A DNA stretch of 64,000 bases, taken from the NCBI GenBank assembly GCA_963669435.1, contig OY770025.1, positions 3,162,001 to 3,226,000 of the forward strand, written 5' to 3'. Made by a program: the position numbers and the translations under genes. The notes under the pieces were generated by a model, which was not told the DNA's origin, made no database searches, and saw only the letters and a list, made by a program, of their open reading frames with translations. Below, piece by piece: positions 50,009 to 59,509 of this stretch (within the stretch, counting starts at the first letter, position 1; each line of letters opens with the position of its first letter). This DNA comes from CALJFL01 sp963669435. GTDB lineage: Bacteria > Pseudomonadota > Gammaproteobacteria > Pseudomonadales > Halieaceae.

Positions 50009-51022
50009 CTAGATGTTCCTGGCGACTACCTCGTGTTGACCCATGGGGAGCATCCAGGCGGGATAGCTGTCCGCCTGCCGGGTCATGTCATCCAGCACTG
50101 AAACTTCTTCACTCGACAACTCAATGTCAACCGCACCCAGATTGGACTTCAATTGATCAAGGTTGCTCGCACCCACGAGTATGGAACTGATGTAATTTCT
50201 CGTTAACAGCCAGGCGAGTGCGATCTGTGCCGGGTTGGCATTCTTACCGGCGGCAATTTCCTTCAGTGTGTGAACCACGCGGTCACCTAATTCTGTGTCT
50301 ACCGGGGGGAACTCAAAGCTCTCCCGGCGCCCCTTTGCTCCAGTATCGGTGTATTTTCCCGTGAGATAGCCGCTTGCTAGTGGGCTCCAGACCATCAAGC
50401 CTGTACCTGAATCCGTCAGCATGGGTACAAATTCCTGGTCCAGGTCTCGGCCGAGCAGTGAGTAGTACATTTGTGTCATCTTTATTGTCGACAAGCCGTT
50501 AGACTTTTGATGGGAGATCGCCTTCTGAACCTGCCATGCCGGGTAGTTCGATAGCCCGCTATAGCGAATCTTTCCGGCCTTCGTCGCAGATTCCAGAGCA
50601 CGTAAGGTTTCTTCTACAGGCGTGTATGGATCAGGTATATGCATAAAGAATAAATCAATGTAGTCGGTATTCAGACGACGTAGGCTGGCATCGATTGAGT
50701 TCAGGATATGTGAGTAGGACAGGCCGCGATTGTTGATGTTCTCGGAGCCCGGGAAGCCGCACTTAGTCGAAATAAGTACCTCCTGGCGCCGACCCTGTAA
50801 GACTTTTCCGAGAATCTCTTCGGACTGCCCACCGGTATACAGATCGGCGGTATCGAACAGATTTACCCCGGCTTCAATCGCACACGAAACCATGGTGTCG
50901 GCTGTTTTCTCATCTATCACGTTCATGACGCCAGGTACCATTTCCTGCGTGCCGAATGTCATGGCGCCAAATGACAGGCGAGAAATGCTCACCCCAGAGT
51001 CGCCTAAAAATGAATACTGCAT
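50009..51022 (-). CDS. aldo/keto reductase 2
   Basis: 337 residues, NADP-dependent reductase of the YdjG/AKR12-like group. Tetrad residues: Asp/Tyr in LFDTADLYTGGQSEE, Lys in LISTKCGF, His in DLFFMHIPD. The end has ALAWLLTRNYISSILVGASNLDQLKSNL. It is only distantly like reductase 1. It is divergent from the plus-strand operon and has its own promoter region. Confidence 0.92.
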   Translation of the reverse strand: MQYSFLGDSGVSISRLSFGAMTFGTQEMVPGVMNVIDEKTADTMVSCAIEAGVNLFDTADLYTGGQSEEILGKVLQGRRQEVLISTKCGFPGSENINNRGLSYSHILNSIDASLRRLNTDYIDLFFMHIPDPYTPVEETLRALESATKAGKIRYSGLSNYPAWQVQKAISHQKSNGLSTIKMTQMYYSLLGRDLDQEFVPMLTDSGTGLMVWSPLASGYLTGKYTDTGAKGRRESFEFPPVDTELGDRVVHTLKEIAAGKNANPAQIALAWLLTRNYISSILVGASNLDQLKSNLGAVDIELSSEEVSVLDDMTRQADSYPAWMLPMGQHEVVARNI

Positions 51023-51368
51023 CTTGTGCTCTCCTGATTTTCTGTGGTTTTAGCTTGATCAATGAAAACTTGCTGATCAGCGGTTTGTGAACCTCCCGCC
51101 AGCGATTCTTTAAGCCTGAACACCAACCGTAGATAGCACCGGCCCGACAATTTCAGGCTCAGTTCGTCATACGTAAAAGGCCAGTGGACACCAATAAATA
51201 CTACAATGCGGTATGAAGACTGATAAATAGACTATATGAAAACGTAATCATACGGAAGGAGGCAGTTCAAATTCGGTCGATCCAATGTCTGCCAATCTCC
51301 ATTCAGAGCGAACATAGCCAACCAATAAAGTTTGACAAAACAAAATATATCCCGTAATTTAGAAATAA
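51023..51368. other. 346-base divergent promoter region
   Basis: Lies between aldo/keto reductase 2 (-) and the plus-strand catabolic operon. Near the reductase end are two short palindromes, TTGATCAA (51055-51062) and GCTGATCAGC (51072-51081), centred 18 bases apart. Near the operon end is a TTGACA (51332-51337). The rest is AT-rich without a reading frame that I would call. Confidence 0.6.
51332..51360 (+). promoter_or_regulatory. candidate promoter of the plus-strand catabolic operon
   Basis: Perfect TTGACA (51332-51337), 17-base spacer, then a weak -10 TAATTT (51355-51360). The expected start, about 51367, would fall two bases before the ATG at 51369, so the message would be almost leaderless. 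Confidence 0.4.
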
Positions 51369-52202
51369 ATGGATAAACGAATCTTGCAGTTGGATTGTCA
51401 TATGGGAATTTCAAAAGATCAGCCGGATTTCCGCCAAGAGGAATCAGTAGTTATTCAGGGGGTCGAGATCGACCTGGTGCGTTTGGGCTCTGGTAAGCCC
51501 GTGCTTTTCCTGCATTCGGTCGACGGTATTCACCCCGACGCGGAGCCACTGAAGGGCCTTTCGCAGAATCACGAGGTATTTGCTCCCTGGCATCCAGGAT
51601 TTGGATACTCCGAACGACCGGAGCATTTCAAATCTGTCGACCACCTGGCCTTGTTCTACCTGGACTTCCTTGAGTACTTTGACCTGCAGCAGGTCATAGT
51701 GGTGGGTGCTGGCTTCGGAGGCTGGCTAGCCAACGAGATCGCGATCAGGGATGACAGCCGCATCGCCAAAATCGTTCTTATAGATCCTCTTGGCATAAAA
51801 GTGGGCGGGATATCAGATCGCGATATCGCCGACATGCACTCGCTCTCTCAAGATGAGTTGGCGGCCGCCGCCTATCACAACCCCGACAATGCCGCGCGGG
51901 ATTTCTCCAATATGACTGACTGGGAGCTGTGGGTTATCGCGCGTTCACGCGAAGCCTATACCTTCTATGGTTGGTGCCCCTATATGCACAACCCCAGTCT
52001 GAAACACTGGTTGCGGCGCATCAAAGTCCCCGTTCAATTTATCTGGGGAGAGTCTGACGGCATTGTCTCGGCGGAGTATGGGAGGGCTTACGCAGGCTTT
52101 ATTCCGGGCTCGCAGTTTCAGCTGATCGCTGAGGCGGGTCACTACCCTCATAAAGAACAACCTGAAAAAACCCTGGAAGCGATCATCAACTTTATCGGCT
52201 AG
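51369..52202 (+). CDS. alpha/beta-hydrolase-fold protein lacking the nucleophile Ser
   Basis: 277 residues (or 266 from the ATG at 51402). The fold is clear: VLFLHSVDGIHPD, FAPWHPGFGYSERP, the acid Asp in IWGESDGIVS and the His in EAGHYPHKEQ. At the nucleophile elbow, however, the motif reads VVGAGFGGWLA with Gly115 where catalytic Ser is expected; the codon is GGC in the DNA (51710-51712). It therefore cannot work as a Ser hydrolase. It could be a lyase, a binding protein or a cofactor-independent enzyme. It is the first gene of the operon and precedes the luciferase-like monooxygenase by 30 bases. Confidence 0.85.
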   Translation: MDKRILQLDCHMGISKDQPDFRQEESVVIQGVEIDLVRLGSGKPVLFLHSVDGIHPDAEPLKGLSQNHEVFAPWHPGFGYSERPEHFKSVDHLALFYLDFLEYFDLQQVIVVGAGFGGWLANEIAIRDDSRIAKIVLIDPLGIKVGGISDRDIADMHSLSQDELAAAAYHNPDNAARDFSNMTDWELWVIARSREAYTFYGWCPYMHNPSLKHWLRRIKVPVQFIWGESDGIVSAEYGRAYAGFIPGSQFQLIAEAGHYPHKEQPEKTLEAIINFIG

Positions 52203-52232
52203 GCACTTAGTAAGCATTACCTGGAGTACGCA

Positions 52233-53429
52233 ATGGAAATCTTTCACTTTTCGGAACAGCCCTACACGGAAGGGTGGGATGCAGATGTCGATAGTCTGCG
52301 TGTCTACATGCCCAACAAGCATTGCGATCCAGAGATCGTTCACACCCTGGTAAACCAGCGGCTGGATGAGTGGATTCTGTGCGATAAGCTTGGGCTTAAC
52401 ATCCTGATTAATGAACACCACGCCAGCGCAACCTCGTTGTCGCCGTCGACAACCATCACCGCGGCGATGTTAGCCAAGGTCACCAAGAACGCACGCATAC
52501 TGAATCTCGGCATTCCCATCGGTAATCGACCTGATCCGATCCGTGTCGCAGAAGAAATAGCGTATATCGACTGTGTTACCGGCGGCCGCTATGACATCGG
52601 TTTCGTTAAGGGCGCGCCGTACGAAATTCTTCCATCAAATGCGAATCCTGTGGGCATGATGGAGCGCTTCTGGGAGGCGCACGATCTCATCCTTAAGGCG
52701 CTGACGTCACATGACGGGCCCTTCAACTGGGAGGGTGAGTACTTCCATTATCGTCAGGTCAATATCTGGCCGCGACCCTTCCAGCAGCCACGGCCCAATG
52801 TCTGGATTCCAGCGGGAAGTATTTCCAGTGCCGAAGAAGTCGGACGCCGCGGCCACAATCTTGCCATGTTCCTCAGTGGCCCCAATGCGAGCAAGTTGCG
52901 CGATGCCCACTACAACGCGGCCGTGGAAGCAGGACATCCGGAGCCCACAGCAGCCAATTATGCCTACCTGGCTATCTGCGGTTGCGGCGAAACAACCCAG
53001 GAGGGCTACGACCGCGCGAATGAGGTACTGGGCTACCTGAGGACCACATCCAAGGTTCACGAGAGCCTGATGAATCCTCCCGGATACATGGCCGTCCCCG
53101 GCAATGTTGCCTGGCTGAAGAAGAACCAGGTGCGTGGTCGCGCTGGGAATCACTTCCCGGCGATGAAGCGAGATGGGACGGTGATCAACATTGGTTCCGG
53201 AAGAGACTGGACAGGTTCAACGCCGATTCCCGATCTTATTGATGCCAACATCGTCTTTGCCGGTACACCCGACGAAGTCGCCGAACAGATGGCTGAGTTC
53301 TCAGATTTCTCAGGCGGTGTAGGCAACATCGTCGTTATGGGGCAGGGCGGTGATCTTTCCCATGAAGAAACCAAGGCAAACTTAACCGCCATTGGTGAGG
53401 GCGTGCTGCCCAAACTGAATGCCGGCTAG
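52233..53429 (+). CDS. luciferase-like (LLM) flavin-dependent monooxygenase
   Basis: 398 residues with a bacterial-luciferase-type TIM barrel. The NEHHAS motif (60-65) is typical of the family; ARILNLGIPIGNRPDPIRVAEEIAYIDCVTGGRYDIGFVKG forms the core. Such enzymes use reduced FMN supplied by a separate reductase and oxygenate ketones (Baeyer-Villiger), terpenes or sulfonates. An FMN-reductase gene lies in the same block at 61334. Ring cleavage of a cyclic ketone would fit the neighbours; this is an inference. Confidence 0.9.
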   Translation: MEIFHFSEQPYTEGWDADVDSLRVYMPNKHCDPEIVHTLVNQRLDEWILCDKLGLNILINEHHASATSLSPSTTITAAMLAKVTKNARILNLGIPIGNRPDPIRVAEEIAYIDCVTGGRYDIGFVKGAPYEILPSNANPVGMMERFWEAHDLILKALTSHDGPFNWEGEYFHYRQVNIWPRPFQQPRPNVWIPAGSISSAEEVGRRGHNLAMFLSGPNASKLRDAHYNAAVEAGHPEPTAANYAYLAICGCGETTQEGYDRANEVLGYLRTTSKVHESLMNPPGYMAVPGNVAWLKKNQVRGRAGNHFPAMKRDGTVINIGSGRDWTGSTPIPDLIDANIVFAGTPDEVAEQMAEFSDFSGGVGNIVVMGQGGDLSHEETKANLTAIGEGVLPKLNAG

Positions 53430-53472
53430 CTTGCCGCCAAGACTCACGCGATAACCGATTTATGGACTGCCA

Positions 53473-54456
53473 ATGACAATGAAAGCCGCCGTTTTAGCGC
53501 CTGATGGTGATGAAGTCACACTAAGGATTGTGGACGTAGAAGTACCTGAGCCGGGCGAGCATGACCTGCTTGTGGCTATCAAGGCGTCCGGGGTCAATCG
53601 GACTGACTTGCGCAGGAAGCAGGAGCACTTCTCCCCAGACAGTGGGCCGCAGATAGCGGGTCTGGAGATGGCGGGCGAGGTGGTAGCCAAAGGTGCCAGC
53701 GTCACCGGTTTCGATATCGGCGATCGCGTCATGAGCTTTACCTCTAACTGCTACGCAGAGTTTGCCACCACCGACTACCGATCAACGCTGCACGTGCCGG
53801 ATGGCTATAGCTGGAGTGAGGCTGCGGCAACCCCGGTATGGTTTATGACCGCTTACAACGCGCTCAAGACGGCCGGTCAATTGGCAGCGGGAGAATCGCT
53901 GCTGGTGCACGCGGCAACCGCAGGCGTTGGGCTGACCGGCATTCAGGTTTCGCAATACCTGGAGGTAGGTACGGTCATCGGTACCGGTATCAGCGACGAC
54001 CAACTGGAGCGGGCCAAGGACTTTGGTCTGGAGGTGGGTGTCAACGTCAAGACCAGTAATTTTGTAGACGCAGTGACCCAGAGCACCGCTGGTAAGGGCG
54101 CCGACGTCATCATGGATATGGTTGGCGCCGGGGTGCTGGCAGGAAACATAGAGGCGGCCGCACTCGGCGGACGTATTGTTTCAGTCGGTCGCATGGGTGG
54201 ATTTGTTGACAGCATCGATCTTAACGAACTTGCGCTAAAGCGGCTTGCGCTGGTCGGCGTGACATTCAGGACTCGTAGCATCGAGCAAAAGCAACAGATC
54301 AGAGATGAAATGTTGGGCGATCTTGGAGAGCACATGCGTTCCGGGGCGCTAAGGCCTGTGGTTGACGAGCGAAGTTTTTCGCTGGACCAGATATTGGAGG
54401 CCCAGGCGTACATGGCTTCCAACCAGCACTTTGGCAAGATTGTTTTAAACGTTTAG
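53473..54456 (+). CDS. MDR-superfamily quinone oxidoreductase-like enzyme
   Basis: 327 residues, NAD(P)H-dependent, of the PIG3/zeta-crystallin type. ASGVNRTDLRRKQEHFSPDSGPQIAGLEMAGEVV is the N-terminal catalytic domain and LVHAATAGVGLTGIQ the nucleotide-binding loop; no structural-zinc cysteine cluster is present, so it is not a zinc alcohol dehydrogenase. It would reduce an enone or quinone double bond. 43 bases after the monooxygenase. Confidence 0.88.
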   Translation: MTMKAAVLAPDGDEVTLRIVDVEVPEPGEHDLLVAIKASGVNRTDLRRKQEHFSPDSGPQIAGLEMAGEVVAKGASVTGFDIGDRVMSFTSNCYAEFATTDYRSTLHVPDGYSWSEAAATPVWFMTAYNALKTAGQLAAGESLLVHAATAGVGLTGIQVSQYLEVGTVIGTGISDDQLERAKDFGLEVGVNVKTSNFVDAVTQSTAGKGADVIMDMVGAGVLAGNIEAAALGGRIVSVGRMGGFVDSIDLNELALKRLALVGVTFRTRSIEQKQQIRDEMLGDLGEHMRSGALRPVVDERSFSLDQILEAQAYMASNQHFGKIVLNV

Positions 54457-54497
54457 ATAGCTCAGATAATGGGATAACGATTGAGGAGAAAAGACTG

Positions 54498-54806
54498 ATG
54501 TTTATGCGAATCAACTGGGGAAAGATCAAGCACGGATGCTGGGATGAATATGAAGAAAAGTATATCCGCACCGCCAATGAGCAACAGGAGGCGGTAGGTG
54601 GACCGGTGGCGCGCTGGCTGCTGCGGGACCTGGATGACGAAGACGCTGGCTATGCGGTCAGTCTGTGGAATACCGAGGAAGAAATGCGCACCTACACCAC
54701 TTCGGGTGATGTTCGCAAGCGCATAGAGAAGGAGTTTGGCAATCTATTTACCGGCGAATTCAGTACCAAATTGTGCGAGGTAAAACACAGTACTGACTAC
54801 CTGTAG
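54498..54806 (+). CDS. small dimeric alpha/beta-barrel protein (ABM-like)
   Basis: 102 residues. The pattern MFMRINWGKIKHGCWDEYEEKYIRTANEQQ...GYAVSLWNTEEEMRTYTTSGDV resembles antibiotic-biosynthesis-monooxygenase-like ferredoxin-fold domains (strand, helix, two strands, helix). These are usually small cofactor-free oxygenases or isomerases. A ribosome site (GAGGAG) lies 11 bases before the ATG. It belongs to the same operon; function unknown. Confidence 0.75.
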   Translation: MFMRINWGKIKHGCWDEYEEKYIRTANEQQEAVGGPVARWLLRDLDDEDAGYAVSLWNTEEEMRTYTTSGDVRKRIEKEFGNLFTGEFSTKLCEVKHSTDYL

Positions 54807-54910
54807 CCTCCGTAAATGAGACGCGGCATCCAGGTATCTACTGGGTGCCCTGTCTGCTTAACGAATTGATTGTCCACGTACTTACCATAAACCACATTTA
54901 AGAGTTCACT

Positions 54911-56137
54911 ATGCCGAATATGCCGGAAAGGATGGCCGACGCTGTCTATCACGATCTTACATCGCCTGAAGAGGTACTCGAAATCAGACGGCGCGTCAGG
55001 GAATTTGCCGATCGGGTGGTACAGCCCGTTGCTCACCGAATCGCCCAGCAGGATGAGAGCGTGGAAAACTTTCCCCGGGACGTTTTTCAGGCGATGGCGG
55101 AGGAGGGCATTTTTGCGATTCCATTCTCCGACAAGGTAGGTGGAGCGGGACTTGATTACCCTGTGCTTTCGACAGCAACGGTTATTGAGGAGCTGGCTTA
55201 TCACAGCAATTCCATTGCCGCGGTGTTTGATGTGCACTGCATACTGGCAGGTCGTACTCTTGAGCGTGCCTCCGAGGGCTTGCAAAAAGAATTCCTGGAC
55301 CCGTTGATTCGTGGAGAAAAGATCGGTTCATTCGCCACCACAGAGCCGCTCGCCAGTACTGATTTATCGCCAAAGACACTGAAAACCAACGCGGTTAAGC
55401 GCGGCGATACTTACATCGTCAGTGGTCACAAGCGCTACATCACCAACGCACCGGTGGCAGATTTTGTAACTATGCTGGTCAACGTGGAAGGCGAGGGACC
55501 GGTCGAACTGCTTATCGAATACTCGCAGGAAGGCGTGACCCGCGGTAAACCGGATCTGAAGATGGGTAACCGGGGGCAGTTAACGGGGGACATCTATCTC
55601 GACAATGTCGAGGTGCATGAGTCGCGGCGTATTGGCGAGCCCGGTAAGGGCTTGAGAATTGCTTTGGCTACCCTGACTTACGGTCGTGTTGGGATCGCTG
55701 CTGCCGGCGTCGGTATGGCGCAGTCGGCATTTGATCACGCCATGGCCCATCTGCGTTCACGCGAAGCCTTCGGTCAGAAACTGGGTGCCTTTCAGCACTG
55801 GCAATTCAAGATGGCCGAGAGAGCCACAGAGCTAGAAAATGCCAGGAATCTCTATCTCAAGGCTGCCTATCGTATGGACAGTGGTGTGGAGTTCCCCGAG
55901 CCAGAATCGGCCATGGCCAAGTTTTATGGCACTGAATTGTCTGTTGATATGGCGCGCGACGCCATTCAAATCCTGGGTGGCTATGGCTTTACCCGTGAGC
56001 TGGCCCACGATGGTTCCAGCTATAAAGTAGAAGAGATTTACCGTGACGCGAAAATTGGTGAAATCTATGAGGGCACTAACGAAATTCAACGCATGATCGT
56101 TGCGCGCTCCTTGTTCGGAAAGGAACTGGTTGGCTGA
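54911..56137 (+). CDS. acyl-CoA dehydrogenase
   Basis: 408 residues, FAD flavoprotein. ATTEPLASTDLSPKTLKTNAVKRGDTYIVSGHKRYITN matches the middle substrate-binding domain, and GEIYEGTNEIQRMIVARSLFG holds the catalytic Glu near the C-terminus (about residue 386), together with the usual QILGGYGFTRE. It introduces a trans-2 double bond in an acyl-CoA or branched or alicyclic CoA ester. It follows the ABM-like gene by 104 bases. Confidence 0.94.
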   Translation: MPNMPERMADAVYHDLTSPEEVLEIRRRVREFADRVVQPVAHRIAQQDESVENFPRDVFQAMAEEGIFAIPFSDKVGGAGLDYPVLSTATVIEELAYHSNSIAAVFDVHCILAGRTLERASEGLQKEFLDPLIRGEKIGSFATTEPLASTDLSPKTLKTNAVKRGDTYIVSGHKRYITNAPVADFVTMLVNVEGEGPVELLIEYSQEGVTRGKPDLKMGNRGQLTGDIYLDNVEVHESRRIGEPGKGLRIALATLTYGRVGIAAAGVGMAQSAFDHAMAHLRSREAFGQKLGAFQHWQFKMAERATELENARNLYLKAAYRMDSGVEFPEPESAMAKFYGTELSVDMARDAIQILGGYGFTRELAHDGSSYKVEEIYRDAKIGEIYEGTNEIQRMIVARSLFGKELVG

Positions 56138-56172
56138 TCAAGCCATAACCGCAAGCGTGGAGTAATAGCCAG

Positions 56173-57693
56173 ATGTACCCAATCGACTTTATCCGACACG
56201 GCGCACTGAAGTACCCAGCGAGCACTGCCGTTGAGGATGACAAAAATCGACTCTCCTATCAGGAGCTCATGCAACAAGGTGACGCGCTCGCTTTTGGTCT
56301 CCAGCAAACGATAGGGAGGTCGCGGCTTAAAGTGGCGATTTGCTGCTTTAACAGCATGGAACATGTCATCGCGCTGATGGCTGTCCATGCGATGGGGGCC
56401 GTAATGATTCCGCTGAACCCTCGCTACGGAAAAGGCGAGTTGGACGCACTGGTTAACTACGCTGAGCCCGACGTTATTATCTGTGACGAGGATTGTATTG
56501 AGCTAATGGATGGCCTGCAGGCGCCGGTGGTTATCGGCGAGCCCTCGGAAGCATCCGCAGTGAAAAGCCTGAGCGTTGCCAGCCTGATCGCTGAATCCCA
56601 AGGTGAGTTGCCTGCCTGGCCGGAGGTAAGCCCGGAAGATCCCTGGGCCATCAAGTTTACCGGCGGCTCATCGGGCGTGCCAAAGGGCGTTCTGCAGTCA
56701 TTTCGAATGAAGTCCGTGTTGATCTCAAACCTTATCTACTCGTTTGATTTCAACGAGGATGATGTCCACCTGTGCTCGGCCCCACTGGGGCACGCGGTCG
56801 GGTCGCTGATCGACCCGATCCTGGCGAAAGGTGGTCGGAATATTCTGGTTAAGCACACCGACGCGGCCCTGCTGCTGGATTGTATGGAGCAAGAGGAGGT
56901 GACGACGATGTTCGTACCGCCAACTCTCGTCTATAACCTTATCGAACAAAGTAAAACCAGGCCTTCGTGGAACTTTTCCAGTGTTAAGCATGCAATCACC
57001 GGAGGTGCGCCCATCTCGCCTCAGAAAGCGCGCGAAGCTTCCGAACTGTTCGAAGGTGGCCTTGAGATGATGTTCGGGCAGTCCGAAATGCCCCTGGTGA
57101 TATCCGTGATGCGCGGGGAAGACCTCAACAGCGAGGAGCGCTATACCTCCGCTGGCCGCATCACTCCCTTTGTGCGGGTTGGGATCAAGGATCTTGAAAC
57201 GGGCGATTTTCTGCACCAGGGCGAACAGGGCGAAATTGTTGCCCAGAGCGATATGATGATGAGCGGCTACCTGAATATGCCGGAGAAGACCGCCGAGACT
57301 ATTATCGACGGTTGGCTGCATACGGGCGATGTCGGCACTATCGACGCGGATGGGTTTCTATACATCAAGGACCGAATCCGGGACGTGATTATCAGTGGCG
57401 GATTCAATGTCTATCCCAGCGATGTCGAAGCCGCCCTGATGGCGCATCCATCGATTCATGAAGCTGCCGTGGTCGGCTTACAGGACGAGAAATGGGGCGA
57501 GCGAGTCGAGGCGGCAGTCGAATGTTTGCCGGGGGAGTCTATTACTGAGCCGGAACTGATCGCGTTCTGTAAAGAAAAGATGGGCTCGATCAAGTCACCC
57601 AAGAAAATTCATTTCATGAACCCCTTGCCAAAAACCTCTGTCGGTAAGGTGTCTCGCAAAGACGTCAAAGAACGTCTGGTGGCAGGAGGCTGA
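56173..57693 (+). CDS. acyl-CoA synthetase (AMP-forming)
   Basis: 506 residues, ANL-superfamily ligase. The P-loop reads KFTGGSSGVPKGVLQS (variant of TSGTTGxPKG), the A5 motif is MMFGQSEMP, the A7/A8 part is GWLHTGDVGTIDADGFLYIKDRIRDVIISGGFNVYPSDVE, and the A10 catalytic Lys is in KTSVGKVSRKD. It activates a carboxylic acid to its CoA thioester with ATP. The acid specificity is unknown. It is tightly linked to the thiolase (stop and start 2 bases apart) and follows the acyl-CoA dehydrogenase by 35 bases. Confidence 0.95.
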   Translation: MYPIDFIRHGALKYPASTAVEDDKNRLSYQELMQQGDALAFGLQQTIGRSRLKVAICCFNSMEHVIALMAVHAMGAVMIPLNPRYGKGELDALVNYAEPDVIICDEDCIELMDGLQAPVVIGEPSEASAVKSLSVASLIAESQGELPAWPEVSPEDPWAIKFTGGSSGVPKGVLQSFRMKSVLISNLIYSFDFNEDDVHLCSAPLGHAVGSLIDPILAKGGRNILVKHTDAALLLDCMEQEEVTTMFVPPTLVYNLIEQSKTRPSWNFSSVKHAITGGAPISPQKAREASELFEGGLEMMFGQSEMPLVISVMRGEDLNSEERYTSAGRITPFVRVGIKDLETGDFLHQGEQGEIVAQSDMMMSGYLNMPEKTAETIIDGWLHTGDVGTIDADGFLYIKDRIRDVIISGGFNVYPSDVEAALMAHPSIHEAAVVGLQDEKWGERVEAAVECLPGESITEPELIAFCKEKMGSIKSPKKIHFMNPLPKTSVGKVSRKDVKERLVAGG

Positions 57694-57695
57694 CC

Positions 57696-58940
57696 ATGGA
57701 TGTGTATATCGTTGGTATATTCACCACGCCCCTGGGCAAGTTTCCTCAGCTCTCCGTCAAGGATTTGACCACCCAGGCTGTCCACGGAGCCCTGGAAGAT
57801 GCGGGAATTCCTGTTGCAGATGTCGAAGCGGTATGGTTTTCCAACACGCGCCAGGCACTCATGGAAGGCCAGAACTCGATCCGAGGGCAGATAGCACTGC
57901 GCGCCGCTGGCGTGGACCAGATACCTATAATCAATGTCGAAAACGCCTGTGCGAGCAGTAGCACCGGCGTAAACCAGGCGGTGGCGGGAATAATATCTGG
58001 AAACTATGAGACCGTGATGGTCGTCGGTGCAGAAAAGATGCTGTATCCCGACGTATCGAAAGAGGTAGCGTTTAAGGCCTTTATGGGCGGTACAGATATC
58101 TCTGATCTGGATCAGGCGCGTTCGCTGTTTAAATCCATGGGAGAGGGCGTTGGTCCGCAGGATGCTGCCGATAGCGATTCCGGCCAACATACCTTTTTTA
58201 TGGACATGTATGCGGCCCAGGCAAAATTACATAGCAAGCACTTTGGAACCACCCAGGCGCAAATAGCGCATGCGGCGGCCAAGAACCACTTTCACTCCAC
58301 CATGAATCCCTTGTCCCAGTACCAGATCGATATGAGCGTTGAGCAGGTGCTGGCAGACAAGCCGATCACCTGGCCCCTGACCCGCGCTATGTGCGCGCCC
58401 TTAAGCGATGGAGCGGCCGCGGCCATTCTTTGTTCAGCGCAAAAGGTGAAAGAACTGGGGTTGGAGGGGCGAGCAATTCGCATCGCAGCTTCGAGTATTG
58501 TCAGTGGCATGACACGCGACCCTGCTGACTTTGCGAACTCCGCCGGCCGTCGCGCGGCGGATAAGGCCTATCAACTTGCCGGTGTTGGCCCCGAGGACAT
58601 GCATGTGGCAGAGGTTCACGATGCGACCTCCTTCGGCGAAATCCAGCAGATAGAAAACCTGGGCCTGTGCGGATTGGGTGAAGGCGGCCCTTGTACCGAG
58701 CGCGGCGAGACCAAACTCGGTGGGCGAGTACCGGTCAATCCCTCTGGGGGTCTGGTCTCAAAGGGCCATCCAATTGCAGCCACAGGCATCATCCAGTTGC
58801 ATGAGCTGGTTACTCAACTGCGGGGAGAGGCCGGGCCGCGGCAAGTCGCAGGTGCAAGGTTTGCGGTGTCTGAAAATGGCGGAGGTTTTCTTGGCGTAGA
58901 AGATGCGGCTACCACCGTTACTATTTTGGCGAAAGACTGA
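57696..58940 (+). CDS. SCP-x-like thiolase
   Basis: 414 residues. Nucleophilic Cys85 is in NVENACASSS, and the catalytic His in LVSKGHPIAATG. The second cysteine of classical thiolases (CxG near the C-terminus) is absent; the place holds SENGGGFLG. That is typical of the SCP2/SCP-x-like group, which often cleaves branched or cyclic 3-oxoacyl-CoA. AEVHDATSFGEIQQIENLGL is the conserved third motif. It completes the CoA branch of the operon. Confidence 0.93.
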   Translation: MDVYIVGIFTTPLGKFPQLSVKDLTTQAVHGALEDAGIPVADVEAVWFSNTRQALMEGQNSIRGQIALRAAGVDQIPIINVENACASSSTGVNQAVAGIISGNYETVMVVGAEKMLYPDVSKEVAFKAFMGGTDISDLDQARSLFKSMGEGVGPQDAADSDSGQHTFFMDMYAAQAKLHSKHFGTTQAQIAHAAAKNHFHSTMNPLSQYQIDMSVEQVLADKPITWPLTRAMCAPLSDGAAAAILCSAQKVKELGLEGRAIRIAASSIVSGMTRDPADFANSAGRRAADKAYQLAGVGPEDMHVAEVHDATSFGEIQQIENLGLCGLGEGGPCTERGETKLGGRVPVNPSGGLVSKGHPIAATGIIQLHELVTQLRGEAGPRQVAGARFAVSENGGGFLGVEDAATTVTILAKD

Positions 58941-58956
58941 TTAGCAAGGCACTCTG

Positions 58957-59505
58957 ATGGCGCGTATACCGGAAATACCTGAACAGTTGGGCGCCCGAGG
59001 CGAGGAAGTGTTCGACAAGATCAAGTCCGGGCCCCGGGGGCGGGTGAAGGGACCGCTGGCATTGTGGCTGCATAGCCCGGAGCTGGCAGAGAGAGCGCAA
59101 CACCTCGGTGCCTATTTGCGTTTTGACAGTGCATTTGAGCCCCGTCTTTCCGAATTGACGATATTGCTTGTTGCCGCCCATTACCGCTGTAACTATGAAT
59201 GGGCCGTGCATGCGCCCATTGCCCTTAACAACGGCTTATCCGCTGAAGTTATCGAATCCATTAAGCAGGGCGAATCCCCCCAGGGACTGCGGGAAGATGA
59301 GGCAGCGCTTTACACCTACGTTTCGCAGTTGCTAACACAACCCCGCATCGATGCCGAGGCGTTTGAACAGTTCCATAGACTGTTTGGACACAAGGGGGTA
59401 GTGGACATCGCCGCGATCGCGGGTTACTACACCCTGGGCGCTTTTACTCTGAATTCGGTGGAATTGGACCCGGTAGGCGAAATACCGTTTCCAGATCTCG
59501 CTTGA
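58957..59505 (+). CDS. carboxymuconolactone-decarboxylase-family protein
   Basis: 182 residues of the CMD family. HYRCNYEWAVHAPIALNNGLSAEVIESIK is the central helix pair; it has a single Cys, so the AhpD-type CxxC peroxidase site is missing. Members can be gamma-carboxymuconolactone decarboxylases or proteins of unknown role. It is the last gene of the plus-strand run and is followed by a weak terminator-like hairpin. Confidence 0.88.
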   Translation: MARIPEIPEQLGARGEEVFDKIKSGPRGRVKGPLALWLHSPELAERAQHLGAYLRFDSAFEPRLSELTILLVAAHYRCNYEWAVHAPIALNNGLSAEVIESIKQGESPQGLREDEAALYTYVSQLLTQPRIDAEAFEQFHRLFGHKGVVDIAAIAGYYTLGAFTLNSVELDPVGEIPFPDLA

Positions 59506-59509
59506 GCAC

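Noticed and set aside
49401..50012. 203-codon plus-strand frame across the TonB receptor 2 start
   Set aside because: Half of it is antisense to the receptor; no ribosome site or motif; the rest is intergenic in character.
53473..54456. Naming the MDR enzyme a zinc alcohol dehydrogenase
   Set aside because: The structural and catalytic zinc ligands are not visible; it fits the zinc-free quinone oxidoreductase group.
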